A stretch of 64,000 nt of DNA from Rutstroemia sp. NJR-2017a BVV2 (Eukaryota > Ascomycota > Leotiomycetes > Helotiales > Rutstroemiaceae). The notes below the pieces were generated by a model. That model ran no database searches, was not told where the DNA came from, and saw only the letters and a program-made list of their open reading frames with translations. How positions within the stretch are numbered: the stretch's first letter is position 1; every line of letters starts with the position of its first letter. Made by a program: the position numbers and the translations under genes. The stretch spans positions 434,001 through 498,000 of the forward strand of contig NJPS01000003.1 in NCBI GenBank assembly GCA_002946415.1, given 5' to 3'. Shown here piece by piece: positions 37,805 to 50,256 of this stretch.

Positions 37805-39631
37805 AGTAAGTGATCTATATTATCAAATAAACTACTTTGTATCTATATATTATATTAATTCTTAATTGAGTAATAATAATAATTGAATTTAAATAAATCT
37901 ATTTAGAAATAACTAAAGTAGGATCTATTAAACAATTTAGATATATTCTTTTATTATATCTAGGTTATTTATATATTCTATATTATAATTGAGTTGATAA
38001 TATTTCTTTAGGATTCTCTTCTTTAAAGATATTATTATTTTGAATCTAATTAATTATCTCTTTCTGATTTAAAAGATCAAAAACTTCTTTTATAATAATA
38101 GCTTTATTCTATTTTAGATAAACTTTAGGAATTTTGCGATATTTGCTTAAGTTATAATTTGCCTTATATAGTTGTTAATTATCAATATATAAAAAGGTAA
38201 TCTTATAAGCTAATCTCTTAGTTCCTTTAATTAGAACTTTAATTAATCGAAAAAGAGATATAGGAAAACTATTTTGATATCGAGCAATTCTATCTCGAAT
38301 AAAATTAGTTTGAGAAAAAGCTTCTTTTGAGTTATAGGAAGTATATAAACTTTAAAGAAGAGATAATCTGATAATAGATAAAGGGATTTGAAAGCGAATA
38401 TCTATTTTTGAAATAACTTTCTTAGAATCAAATAATATTAATCTAGTACTATAGAATCTAGTTTTAGTATTTTTAAATATAATTATTTCTTTAAATACTT
38501 TTTAGAATCTAATCAAAAAATTCGCTTTATTAATATAGATAATATTACTTTTGATAAAGTTATCTATTTGATATCTATATATCTTCTTTAAGAACTGAAA
38601 TAGTCCAATATCTATTGATTGAGTTAAATAGGAGGAATATAGAGATAAGCAAAGTACTTTAATTTTGTATTTAATATAATATTTTTAAAAGATAACTGAA
38701 TTATAACTCTTATATCTATCGAGAACTAGTAATTGATATATATATTTAGTCTAGATAATAGTATTTATATTAAAGTATTTAAGCTAATCTAAATCTATCT
38801 TATTATTTATCTATCTATTCTCTATAGGTTTAAGTAGCTAGTCTTTAGATCAATTCGTAATTATAATCTAATAAACCTATACTATTATCTCCTTTACTAA
38901 TATATAAAGAGATATTATATCTCCTTTTGTATTAGTAATAATAATCGCTATAAATTAGTTCCGATTATTTAGCTAAATAGCTTTTGCTTTTCCTAATTAT
39001 TCTATCTTTGTAACTACTATATATAGAATTATTATATCTATTATAAAATCTGTTTTGTCGAAGTTCTATATATTAGAATCTAGTATTCTATATTTGTTAT
39101 ATATATTCTTAAATAGAGTAAATTATTTCGAAATAAGTTCGGGATCTTTGTAAAGAACTCTTTAGAGATTATAAACTCGAGTAAACTAGTTTTTGAATTT
39201 AGATTATTACTAGATAAATCGATATACTTAGTTCTTATCTATATATAGTAGATCTTTAGTATAAAGAATATAATTCGTTATATCTTCTATAGTACTAAAG
39301 TAGAATAAATATCTTTTTGAATCTAGTTCAAAAATATACTAAACTATTATATCCTCTTCTAATATAGTTAATTTACAGTTTTGTAATTCAGTTATATTAA
39401 GTAATAGTTTTCTAACTATTTTAGTAATAAATATATTCTTCGATATATTATATATCTAGGCTATTTTCCGATAACTTAAATTATCTATAGATCGAATTAT
39501 TATAATTATAAGATTAATTTGAGTTTCTTTACTTAGTTCTAATATTGTTAGTTATTGATTTATTAAGTAATTAAGTTAGGTAATATAGAACAGATATAAA
39601 GTAGTTTATTTGATAAAGTGGATTACTTACT
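37805..39631 (-). mobile_element. Fot1/pogo-type DNA transposon F inserted in the integrase gene of E
   Basis: Ends are inverted repeats of about 45 bp. The left end reads GTAAGTGATC then TATCAAATAAACTACTTT (37806-37838). The complement of the right end reads GTAAGTAATC then TATCAAATAAACTACTTT (39630-39598). The minus strand encodes a DDE_1 transposase: an HTH region (IRSIDNLSYRKIA.IYNIS, about 39510-39450), then RVLYKDPELISK.F, NIYNFDKTDFIID-type sequence (family 'iYNfDEtGF'), LLVLDRYKSYNS (family 'LLILDGHeSH') and SLYSSYLTQSIDIGLFQFLK (family 'PpHSSHlLQPLDvg.FspLK'). Stops and D/H losses are RIP-type. Size is about 1.83 kb, as for Fot1. A clean TA duplication is not visible at the ends. Confidence 0.87.
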
Positions 39632-39639
39632 GATTATAT

Positions 39640-40440
39640 ATATTAATACTATTAGAGATCAAAAAAAAGCTTTCAATAGTATTCTATTTATAGATAGATA
39701 ACTAAATAGAATAATTGAATTAAACTATAAAATAATATTTATATTATTATATAAATTATCGATAAGATAATTAGATAGAACTATTACTACTTATATAATT
39801 TATATATAATATATTCGAAATTGTAATAATAAATATATTACTGATATATACTAATTTTGGGTTCGAGCTAAAGATATATAATATTCAGTTTCCGAATATA
39901 ATAAACTTAGATATCGATATAATAAAGATAAAAGATTTAAAGAATTTATATAAATAACTATTATTTAATATCAAGTTTATTATATAACGAATAATATAAT
40001 ATTATAATTAGAAATAGAGTATAAAACCAATATTTAAAAAGAAAGATAAGATTTACTTCTTTAGATAAAATATCAATATAAAAAGATTAAATAATAAACT
40101 GGATTATAAGAAATTAAGATCTTTTAAAATCGATAAAGTAGTTAAACTAATTAATTATTATTTAAAGTTACTACAAATAATAAATATATATCTAGTATTT
40201 TATATTTTATTTCTTGAACTAATATTATTAAGAATACTAAATATATTTTATACTGAAATTGAATTAATTAATTCAAATACAGAATATAAAGTTGAAAAGA
40301 TATTAGATTAAAAATATATTAAAGAAAAACTTTATTATTTAATCAAATAAAAAAAATATCTATATTTAGAAAATATATAGAAACTAATTAAGAATCTGAA
40401 CTATTTACAAGATCTAGAAAAATTCTATTTAGAAAACTTT
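39640..40440 (+). pseudogene. element E integrase C-terminus and chromodomain
   Basis: After element F the frame reads KAFNSILFIDR.LNRIIELN, matching the 'lSTAfHPQTDGQTERvNq' block of gypsy integrase with RIP changes. It continues to KLDYKKLRSFKI (family 'KLDyk.lGPFkI') and YLVFYILFLE (family 'hPVFHvSLLep'). It ends with EYKVEKILD, then KLYYLIK.KKYLYLEN, matching the chromodomain core 'yeVEkIld ... YlVKWkGy...t.WEp'. Chromodomains target integration to methylated-histone chromatin, which fits its position in a RIP-mutated region. Confidence 0.85.
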
Positions 40441-41051
40441 TAGTTTTCAATCAAATAATTAATTTAGAATTACTTATTAGAGAGAGCTCGAAAATTAAAA
40501 AGATGATTTCGGAAGAATTAAATATTTAAGAAATTTATTTGATTTACTTAGTTTATTTTTTTTCTAATTTCTCTTTTTCCTTAAACTCCTCTAGTATATT
40601 TATTATATATAGATTATATTATAATATTTTTTCAGTTTTCTCTTTCAACTTTCGTTACTATTTCTTTAAATAAAGAATCTTCGTTATAACTTTTTCTTTC
40701 TTAATCTCTAAGTAAATCTCTTTATATTATATTACTATCTAGAAAGAAGTAGAAATTCCAAATATATTATAAGAATTATAATTAATATTTTTAGTATATT
40801 CTCTATAATAATCTATTCTAGAAAGAATATAATATTCTAAGTTCTTTTTAGAATAATAAAAATATTTTATTAGTATTATCTTTTCTTTTTCCTTTATCTG
40901 AAGATAAATTAAATAGCAACTTCTTAAAAATTTAGATAATTTCTTAAATATAATAAAAAAGAAAAGAATAAGATATTTATTAGAAACCTAAATAGATATT
41001 CTATATTATTATAATAAATATCGGAGCGATACTAAATTAGAAAGAGGATAA

Positions 41052-41554
41052 TATTATAATATATTTAAATAAGAATTTAAAAACTTTAGATTTAGAAAAT
41101 AGCTAACTACTATTTAATAAAAACGAACTATTATATAGAGATAGAGAAAAAGATATTTATAATTATTAGTATATCTATATAAAGAATAATATTATAGAAA
41201 TAAGATATCTAGGAATAGATAAATATTAGAATAATCAATAGTATTTTTAATAAAATCTTAAATTAGAATTATATAATATTCTAGTAGTTTCTAATAATCC
41301 TAGTAATAAGAATTAATAAAATTAATAAGATAGTAAAAAACGAAGATTTATATAACTAAATAGTTTTTCTTAATATATAGAACTTTATACTTAATAATAA
41401 TTATTATTTATTTATCTATTATTACAATTATAATTGATCTTCTATATAACTATTATCAATAATAAATCTATAATAGTATTATTAATTATCGCGATCTCTA
41501 GTATTCGAGATCCTAATTATTTCTATATAACTTAGAAGATAAGTATTTGTAATA
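41052..41554 (+). repeat. element E 3' LTR (503 bp)
   Basis: Matches the 5' LTR from end to end except for a deletion of about 47 bp at about 41140 and many transitions. Confidence 0.88.
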
Positions 41555-41938
41555 ATATATTAATAACTTATTTAGTATTTTTGATTTTTAGGAGATATTA
41601 GTAAAAAAAGATATTACTAATAAAGTAAATTATTTTCTTCTTTAAATCTTCAAATTATCAGATATAGAACTATATATTCTTAATTCTCTTAATAAGAGAT
41701 TGAGAGATATTTTACTTTATTTAATTAGATAAAAAGAAGATATTTGGTATATAATAAGATAGTAAAGAGGATTTATAAATAATTATAAATAATAAAGAAT
41801 ATCTTATATCGAACTTTATATTTAGAATTAGATTTTCTCTTACTATTTTAAATTGATATTCTAATAAAGAGATAAATAAAACCAATATTATTAGAAGTTA
41901 TTAAATATAGCTAATATAGTTAGATAAATTCTTAATAA

Positions 41939-42141
41939 TATAATAATATATCTCAAAAAAATCGAATATACTTTAAAATTAAGAACTAAAAAACTAAAAG
42001 AATCTTGAAGCTTGAAGAAGTTTAAATATAGAAGATTAATTATATATAGAATATAGAACTAACTAAAGATTATAATTAAGAATTTAACTAAATAAGTTTT
42101 TAATAAGAAGTTAACTAATCATTTTTATATAGATCGTTATA
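41939..42141 (-). repeat. gypsy D 5' LTR (203 bp)
   Basis: Starts TATAATAATATATCTCAAAA and ends GATCGTTATA. TTTAT follows directly, matching the left flank of the element. Confidence 0.88.
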
Positions 42142-42146
42142 TTTAT

Positions 42147-42356
42147 AATATAAATAATAATTAGATAATAAAGATAATATTAGATTATAAAAAAATATCT
42201 AATATTATTATTATTCTTTAATTCGAGAAAATATAAATGATTTTTATATATTTATTATTCTAGATATAAATATATTATTCTTTTTTCTATTTTTAATTAG
42301 TTAGTTCTTATTATTTGAATTATTCCAATTAATTTTCAATTTAATTTAATTTATTT
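42147..42356. repeat. dispersed repeat shared with 62205-62400
   Basis: From about 42171 the sequence contains a hairpin-like ATAATATTAGATT ... ATCTAATATTATT, then TTCGAGAAAATATAAATGA, then GATATAAATATATTATT. The same order and spacing occur at 62215-62330 with less mutation. It is probably an LTR or MITE of an undefined family. Confidence 0.6.
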
Positions 42357-42690
42357 TTATTATAATATATTAAATATAAACTTAAGAACTTTAGATTTAA
42401 AGAATAATTAACTATTATTTAGTAAAATCGAATTATTATATAGAGATTATATAATAAAGTAAAATCTAGATATTTATATTTATAATATAGAAATAGAGAA
42501 AAGATATTTATAATTATTAGTATATCTTTATAAAAAACAATATTATAAAAATAAGATATTTAGAAATAAATAAATATTAAAATAATTAATAATATCTTTA
42601 ATAGAATCTTAAATAAAGATTATTTAATATCTTAATAATTCTAATAATACTAATATTATTAAAATTGATAAAATTAATAAAATATTATAG
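42357..42690 (+). repeat. truncated LTR of the element E family
   Basis: Starts TATAATATATTAAATATAAA and follows the E LTR for about 330 bp (including GAGATTATATAATAAAGTA, which the E 3' LTR lacks), then diverges. No internal region follows, so it is a truncated or solo LTR. Confidence 0.75.
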
Positions 42691-44320
42691 AAACTAATTA
42701 GCTAATTAATATTATAAAGATTATTAATTTAGATTAAAGTTTTATATAATTATAGATTTATTTGATAAATAATTTATAAGATTGGATTTTAGAAATTAAT
42801 AATTTCTTTATATAAATCTTTGATATTAATAATTTTAGAATCTTATTATTTAAATATTATTTTATATTTTAAATCTTTTTTATAAAGATTATTAATTTAT
42901 AAAAGAAATTAAGAAAATCGATTTAAGAAAATCAAAGAATTATTATTTTATTATATAATTATCTAATATTATTCTTATTTAATTTCTTTTTATCTAGTTA
43001 TTATAATATATAATAATTATAAATTTGATATAATTTATAATTCTTCTATATAATTATTTATTAGTTTATTTAATAATTATTTTTATTCTTTTATTATTCT
43101 ATTTATTATATTATTTTTATTATTATTATTGATTTTTATAAATATATCAAGTTTATTATCTGTATTTAATAATCTATATAATATTTGGAATTTAAATAAT
43201 AATATTTAATTAAAGATATCTAATATTTTATTAATTTTGATTTTATTTTTAATTTTATATATTTTAAAATAATTAATATAAATAGAAATAATATTTTTTG
43301 TTTTTCTAAATTAAATAATTAATAATCTTTATAAATAATTTTATCTATTTAGAAATCAAAATATCTAATATTATTAATTATTAATAATATTAAAGATATT
43401 TTCAAACTTTTTGAAAGAAAATATACAAGTTATAAAACTAAATAAGAAATAATATATAAAATATATTAAAAGATTTATATATAGATTTTATTAATATTAT
43501 TTAATAAATATTAATAATTAATAAAATCACTTTATATAATATAATTTTCTATTTATTAATTTATTTTTTATATTTAACTTTCAATATAAATATAATAAAT
43601 TTATATTATATTTATAATTTGGTTTAAAAAATAGATTATTATCTATATTAAAACTAAAAATTAAAGATTTTTCAAAATTTAAGAAATTCTTATAATAATT
43701 ATTTTTCTCAAAATAATTAAAAAAAGATCTATTTTATTTAAATTGATAACTAATTAATTAAAATAGAAATAAATTAGTAATTTAATTTAATATATAAAAT
43801 TCTTGAGAATTATATTAATATTAGTAATAAATTTATTAAAATAAGATTTTATAATAATAAAGATAAAGATATATATATAATTAATATATTTATATATAAT
43901 AATATATTTATAGAAATAATATCTAATAATATTGATTAGACTTTCTAATAAAAATAATATATTTAAAAAAAGAAAATTTAATAAAGTTATATAAATTTAT
44001 ATCAATATTTATTTGGAATATAAAATTTAATATATAATAACTAGTTTATATTAATAGATAAAATCATTTTATTCTTTATAATTAATTAATTATATAATAG
44101 TTTGTTTATAATTTATAAAGTATATAATAGTTATAATAAATAATATAATCTAATATCTTAGATAATTATATTCTATATAAATATAATTTTTTATAAATTA
44201 TTATATTATCTTCTTTTTTAATAAAAATATATTTCTGAATTTATAATTAATTAATATTAATCTAATTTAATATAATTCTATTAATATATATTATTATATA
44301 ATATTGAAGTTATTTATTTA
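42691..44320. other. extremely AT-rich stretch without recognisable features
   Basis: More than 1.6 kb with very few C or G. It may include the degraded 5' part of the plus-strand LINE that becomes recognisable at about 44330, but I could not match any motif. No ORF of note. Confidence 0.5.
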
Positions 44321-44329
44321 TAAACAAAG

Positions 44330-46205
44330 TTATTAAAAAAGAAAGTTAGCAATATAAAATCTAAAACAAAGATTTATATATAATAAAGTTTCTATTAAAT
44401 TTAGAAATTATCTAGATTTATAATATTTATTTATAACTTCTAAATAACTATAGAAATATTAATTATAAATATTTATTTGATCTATTATAACTTATACTTA
44501 ATAAAGATAATAAATATATTATAATAAATAATCTTAATCTCTATTATTTATTATAATCTAACTTATAATATCTATTATATAACTAAATCAATAAATTATT
44601 TAAAATAATATAATAACTCGATCTATTTATCTTTTATAAAAATGAAATTTTCTTTATTATATATAATAAAATAATAATCAATTTAATATTTTCAATTTTA
44701 AAGTTTAGAAATTATTTATTAGAATATATAATTGCAACTAATAAAAAATATAAATTCAATTATATAATAATATATTCAAGATAAAATATCGAGTTAATAA
44801 TAATAATAAAGTAGAGATATAGAAATTAGAAATTTATAAATATTATATAGATCGAATAAATAATTCTATATCTATTAAAATATAATATTGAATAATATAT
44901 AATAAAGAGGTTGGGAATATATATTATAAAATTTATTCTTCGAATTCAAGAAATTATCGATATTATAATTTTATAGAAATAAAGTTAAAAAAAAATTAAA
45001 TATTAATAAATATCGAAAATTAATATAATAATTAAAATAGTATATATTATATATTAATAATAGTTTACTAATTAAGAAAATAAATAACTAAAGTAATATA
45101 TTAAATAACTTTAGAAAGAAAAGAAATATATAATTTATTAAATATTATAAAATAGAGAAATTATAGAAATTAACAAAATAAAATAAAGAAATAATAATAA
45201 AATAAAGTATAATCTCAATATTTAAATTTAAAGAAAGTAAAAATATAAATTTATTTAAAGAAAAGATATATATATTTATTTAATATTTTTATAAAAATAG
45301 ATAATATCTCTTTAATATTTTATAATAACTACTAAATAATTTAGAAGATATTAAATTAGATAATATTAATAATTATAAATATTTATTAGAATTTGAAATT
45401 AATAAAGAATTTATTATTAAAAAGTTTATTAATCTATTTTGAAAATACTTTAATTATTTTATATTAGAAAAAAACCAAATTCTATATTATTTCTTTAAGA
45501 AACTAGATTAGTTATTTATAAAAATAATTATAAATTTAGCTTAAACTAATTAGAAATTTAGATATATATTAAGAAATCTGAAAAATATATTACTAATAAT
45601 ATTATAGAAACTTGAAAACCAAATTATAAATAGATAAAAATCTAATAGTTAATTATATTATTAAATATATTAAGAAAGCTAATTGAAAAAATTATAATTT
45701 AGAATATTTATAATATAGTTAAATAATATAATCTATTATTAGATAAATAGATAAAAGTAAAAATATAAAGAAATATAATAATAATACTAAATTTATTTAT
45801 TTTAGTAATTAGATTAGTTTAGATAAATAAGAAATAAATAATAATATTACTTTTATTAGATATAATAAAAGTATTTAATATAATTATCTATTTATATCTA
45901 ATAATAGTAATCTAAAAACTTGGTTTTTTTTAATAAATCAATAAATAAATAATAAGTTTTCTAAATAATAAAATTATATATTTCTTATTTGTTAATAAGA
46001 TATTAAAAAAGTTCTTATTATAAATAAAGATATTCTAAAGATTATTACTTTTATTAATATTCTTTTTATTTTATAATATAAAACTTATTTAGATATATTT
46101 ATTTCTAAAATAAGAACTATATATTAAAGGATTTATTAATGATATATACTTAATTATAATAAATTCAAATATAGAGATTAATTATAATAAGTTTATAAAT
46201 ATATA
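44330..46205 (+). mobile_element. plus-strand LINE fragment, second copy of the L1 family (endonuclease and RT)
   Basis: Closely parallels L1 from 4340 to 6260 with transitions and a few indels. The endonuclease remnant lies at about 44540-44830 and RT at about 45380-46200, ending NYNKFINIY exactly as L1 does at 6259. It then joins the (T)n/(ATTT)n tail of an antisense LINE. The missing 3' remainder was not found to the right of that antisense copy. Confidence 0.8.
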
Positions 46206-49130
46206 TTTATTTTTTTATTTATTTATTTCTAATCTACTAACTAATATATATAATATTAGTTATAAAAGAGTTTAATCTAATTAATTATATTAATAAAATC
46301 TTTCTAAATAAAACTACTAATTATATTATTTTGTATTTCTTATTATTATATATTTACTTTATTTTTGTTCTTTATAACTATATTACTTAGTTATTTCTTA
46401 ATTATCTTATTTATATTATAGCTGATTAATAAATCTAAAATATTCAAATTATCTATTTTGAATTAGTTATTTAATTATTTGCTAAACTTATTCTAGATTA
46501 TCAAATAACTTAATAATAATTATTTCTCTTTATTATTATCTTCTTATTTATTTAGTATTATTATATAAAAGAATATACTTAACTATTTCTATATTAGTAA
46601 AGTAATATATATATAGATTGGAGATTTATAGTTTAGTATATTTTATATATTTAAGAAATAAATATAATTTATCTATTTTATTCTATTTTAGATAAATATT
46701 ATATTCTCTACTTTATTAAATTCTTTATATAATTTAGATCTATCTTTATCTAATACTAAATTCTTTATTATTATATTATATTATTTAGTTATTTTATTTA
46801 TTTATTATATTTTCTATATTTATTTTTTAGATTTAAGTATTTCTATTTAGTTAATATATTCGATAAAGATATTTGATAATTTTTGTTTTATTTTTCTATT
46901 ATCTTTTCTTTTTCAAATTTATAAATATTATTTTTTGTAGATCTATTAACTAGAGATATTTTTCTGATATTCGAAGAATTTCCTAAACTTTTTATTATAA
47001 TATATATTGATTAGAAGAATTATTATTTCTATTTTTATTTTATAGTTAAATATAGTTTAATATATTTTAGTAATTTTTTATAAATATATTATTTATATTT
47101 ATTCGATTTTCTATTTAATTATATTTCTTTTTTCAAGTTTATATTATATTTCTATTCTATATATTAATATAATATATATATATATTATATATAAGATTTA
47201 TATTTAGTATAGTATCGGGCTTTAAATTATCTAATTAAATTTATTAAATATAATTAATATTATAATATCTTTTTCTCGAACTATTTTTATATATATTTTC
47301 TAATTAAGTTTAGTATTAAGCTAAATACTAAATATTTATATATTTGATATTAAGATATATTTTATTTTTTATTCGAATTAGATTATAATTACTAAATTGA
47401 ATTTATTCTATATTCTTATAAAGTATATAAATTTATATTTTACTAATATAAAATATATTCTATAATACTAAATATATTTTAGAATCTTCTAATATATTTT
47501 AATAAATTTATTATAATTAGTTTCTATATTCGAGTTTATCGTTATTAAATATATATTATCAATAAATTCTTTTATATATAATTCTTATTTCGAAAATAAA
47601 TATATTCAAATAAACTCTATATTATAAAATAGAAAGAATATTAATAAAAATAATAATCTTTAGAATATTTCTATTTATAAAAAGAATTTCTTTAATATCT
47701 GATTAATAAATAAGAATTCTATAGTTTTGTTATTTAGAAAATTTATTATTTATTTATTAATTTATTTAAAGAAACCAAATCTCTAGATTACTATTATTAG
47801 ATATAAATAGATAATTATATCGAATATTTCTATTATATCTTATAAAAACAATATTACTGTTTATTCTTTATTTATTTAAACTAATTTAATTACTAAAGTA
47901 AATAGATTTAATATTATTATTATATTTCTTTATACTTTTACTTTTATCTATTTATCTAATAATAGATTATATTATTTAGTTATATTATAACTCTTCTAAA
48001 TTATAATCTTCTCAATTAATTTTTCTAGAATATTTAATAATATAATTAATTACTAGATTTTTATTTATTTATAATTTAGTTTTCCAGATTTCTATAATAT
48101 TACTATTAATATATTTTTTAAATTTCTTAATATATATTTAAGTTTCTAACTAGTTTATACTAGATTTATAATTATTTCTATAAATAGTTAATTTAGTTTT
48201 TTAAAAAAATAGTATAAGATTTAGTTTTCTTTTAATATAGAATAATCGAAATAGTCTTAAAATAAATTAATAAATTTCTCGATAATAAACTTTTTACTAA
48301 TCTCGAATTTCGATAAATATTCTTAATTATTAATATTATCTAGTTTAGTATTTTCTAGATTATTTAATAATTATTATAAGATATTAAATAGATATTATCT
48401 ATTTCTATAAAAATATTAGATAAATATATATACTTTTTCTTCAAATAAGTTTATATTTCTATTTTTCCGAACTTGAATATCAAAATTATATTTTATTTTA
48501 CTAATATTTCTTTATTTTATCTTATTAGTTTTTATAATTTCTCTATTTTATAATATTTATATATTATCTATTTCTAGATTATTTATTTTATTTAGTAAAT
48601 TATATATTTCTTTTTTTTCTGAAGTTATTTAATATATTATTTCTATTATTTATTTTCTCTTTTGATAAACTATAATTAATGTATAATATATACCATTCTA
48701 ATTATTATATCTATTTTTAGTATCTATTAATATTCAGTTTTCTTCAAATTTTATTTTTATAAAATTATAATATTGATAATTTTCTAAATCTAGAAGATAA
48801 ATTCTATAATATATATTTTCAAACTTTTTATTATATATTACTCGATATTATATCTTAATAGATATAAAGTTATTTATTTAATTTATATAATATCTATAAA
48901 TTTCTATTTTCTATATCTTTACTTTATTATTATTATTAACTCGATATTCTATTATAAGTATATTATTATATAATCGAATTTATATTTTTTATTAGTTATA
49001 ATTATATATTCTAATAAATAGTTTATAAACTTTAGAATAAAGAATATTATATCTCCAAATTAATATTAAAATATCTTTTTAGTTTTAACTATAACTCCTA
49101 ATCTAATTTTATTTCTTTAATATTATATTA
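46206..49130 (-). mobile_element. antisense LINE (3' tail to endonuclease), longest continuous copy in the window
   Basis: Begins on the left with the complement of an (AAAT)n tail and runs uninterrupted on the minus strand. It contains the 3' region, the post-RT domain (about 47540-47200, NSNIETNYNKFIKIY, FILVKYKFIYF, REKDIIILIIFNKFN), the RT (about 48160-47560) and the endonuclease (about 49080-48690). It is truncated at its 5' end near 49130. It serves as the uninterrupted reference that shows where gypsy A and gypsy C entered L2. All frames carry stops. Confidence 0.82.
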
Positions 49131-49400
49131 TAATACTGTTTTTTTTATATAGTGAAAATAAGATATAATCTATCTAGAGATATAAATAGTATTATAATAT
49201 AATATCGTTCTAAAGTTAAATTTTTATCTATATATTATAGATTAGATAACTATATAATTAGTATATTCCGAATCTCTAAGTCAAAGCGAGTATTATAATG
49301 TAGATTCTATATAGTCTATTCTATAATTGAATATCGATATATTTTGATGGGGTTGTGTATCAAAATATAAATTGTAGTTGATATAGAACGTGTCTATATA
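49131..49400. other. islet edge, no gene
   Basis: AT-rich sequence grading into GC-normal DNA from about 49330. No coding sequence or repeat partner is recognised. Confidence 0.4.
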
Positions 49401-49655
49401 TAAACCGGGGGGAGACTGTTGCATTTACAGATCCGAAAAGTAGGTACTTGCGCTGCGAGATAGGACAAACATTCTGTATATTAGCTATAGACAAACTCAG
49501 CGATCAAATTGAAGACCTTCGGGCCTCAATTCGATTCCAGAGATGTAGAAACACGTAATGGCGGAAGATCCAGCCTCATGTAAGCCTGCATAGCGGCCTT
49601 AAGGCTGCCGGAACGGGCGTTAAATTGAATCAATCAATCAATCAATCAATCAATC
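49401..49655 (+). mobile_element. probable retroelement 3' end with purine tract and (AATC)7 tail
   Basis: ACCGGGGGGAGAC at about 49403-49415 looks like a polypurine tract and is followed by TGTTGCATTTACAG, which could open an LTR. Further on, GGCCTTAAGGCTGCCGGAAC and GGGCGTTAAATTG precede seven AATC units at 49628-49655, an arrangement like LINE 3' ends with short tandem tails. Either reading implies a retroelement end. The segment is hardly RIP-mutated, so it is a recent or single copy. Confidence 0.35.
49628..49655. repeat. (AATC)7 microsatellite
   Basis: Seven perfect tandem AATC units, directly visible. Confidence 0.97.
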
Positions 49656-49682
49656 ATACACACCCAAATTTAAGTACACTCG

Positions 49683-50256
49683 ATGGTCGCCCCTGAAGAA
49701 CGTTTGCCTGAAGCTCTAATATGGGCGCGCCAACATCCTAATCATAAACTCGCTGTAACTGCACGTTTATTTAAGGTCAATTATAAAACACTGCACCGGC
49801 ATTTGCAGGCCGGTACAGATGGGAGAATATCTCATGGAGGCATGAATCGAATACTCTCTACAGCTAAAGCCTGCGGTTGCCTTGGCTAAGTTAAAAGAGA
49901 AAAGGATCAAGGAAGTAGAGTTAGAAGCGAAAAAGGCCAGGAAGATGATTGATACCAAGCTTCGAGCACTACATAGTCAGCTTTATAAAGACGGGGTAGC
50001 AGCTCGGAAGCAGCAGAAAGCGAGTAATAAGGAGGTTAATGAGTTGCAAAAGGCCAAACAGTCGATTCCGGAAGCACTTCTTATTCCTGTCTATAATCCT
50101 TCTAAGGATCAGGCCCAATTGGATTCGATTAAAGAGGTTGAATTAGATTGGCTAGAAGCTCAAGCAGGCGGGTTTAATACCCAGGAAATAGATATACTTG
50201 CCCAGATAGGTTATGAGTTTGAGCTACAGCAAGATCAGATTATGAAGACGAGTTAG
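49683..50256 (+). pseudogene. internally deleted pogo-type transposase (HTH fused out of frame to C-terminal tail)
   Basis: 49683-49889 reads LPEALIWARQHPNHKLAVTA, then RLFKVNYKTLHRHLQAG and GGMNRILSTA. This is the psq-like helix-turn-helix of pogo/Fot1 transposases ('aa..ykv..sTL..R..G ... G..n..Ls..qE'). In another frame, overlapping by 8 bp, 49882-50256 encodes a highly charged coiled coil (AKLKEKRIKEVELEAKKARK) and a Gln/Glu-rich end. This resembles the C-terminal tail that follows the DDE core in such transposases. The whole DDE domain is absent, so this is a non-autonomous deletion derivative with a frameshift at the junction. Base composition is normal, in contrast to the RIP-mutated element P that follows. 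Confidence 0.7.

Larger units (their letters stand above)
32805..41554 (+). mobile_element. chromodomain-containing Ty3/gypsy element E (chromovirus), nested in D and carrying Fot1-like F
   Basis: LTRs at 32805-33354 (550 bp) and 41052-41554 (503 bp) have the same ends; the 3' LTR lacks about 47 bp near 41140. Flanking GTATA (32800-32804) and ATATA (41555-41559) fit one TSD with a single G-to-A change. The plus strand gives gag (about 33700-34900), RT (35780-36500), RNase H (about 36640-37080), integrase (37150-37804, then 39640-39800) and a C-terminal chromodomain (about 40260-40440). A purine-rich GAAAGAGGATAAT just before 41052 is the probable polypurine tract. Stops are scattered everywhere. 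Length without F is about 6.9 kb. Confidence 0.92.
26925..42141 (-). mobile_element. Ty3/gypsy retrotransposon D, RIP-inactivated, split by chromovirus E
   Basis: 203-bp LTRs at 26925-27127 and 41939-42141 are flanked by TTTAT (26920-26924 and 42142-42146). Without the nested element (32805-41554 plus 5 bp) it is about 6.46 kb, similar to A, B and C. Pol is on the minus strand; the RT catalytic LDNILI segment is at about 29810-29830 and the RT sequence parallels gypsy A. The 5' (right) part of the element, toward gag, received element E. Open stretches such as 31322-31516 (-) are chance intervals between RIP stops. Confidence 0.9.

Noticed and set aside
42691..44320. Possible extension of the plus LINE or an unknown element
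   Set aside because: No motif or long match to L1 3000-4300 could be established by eye.
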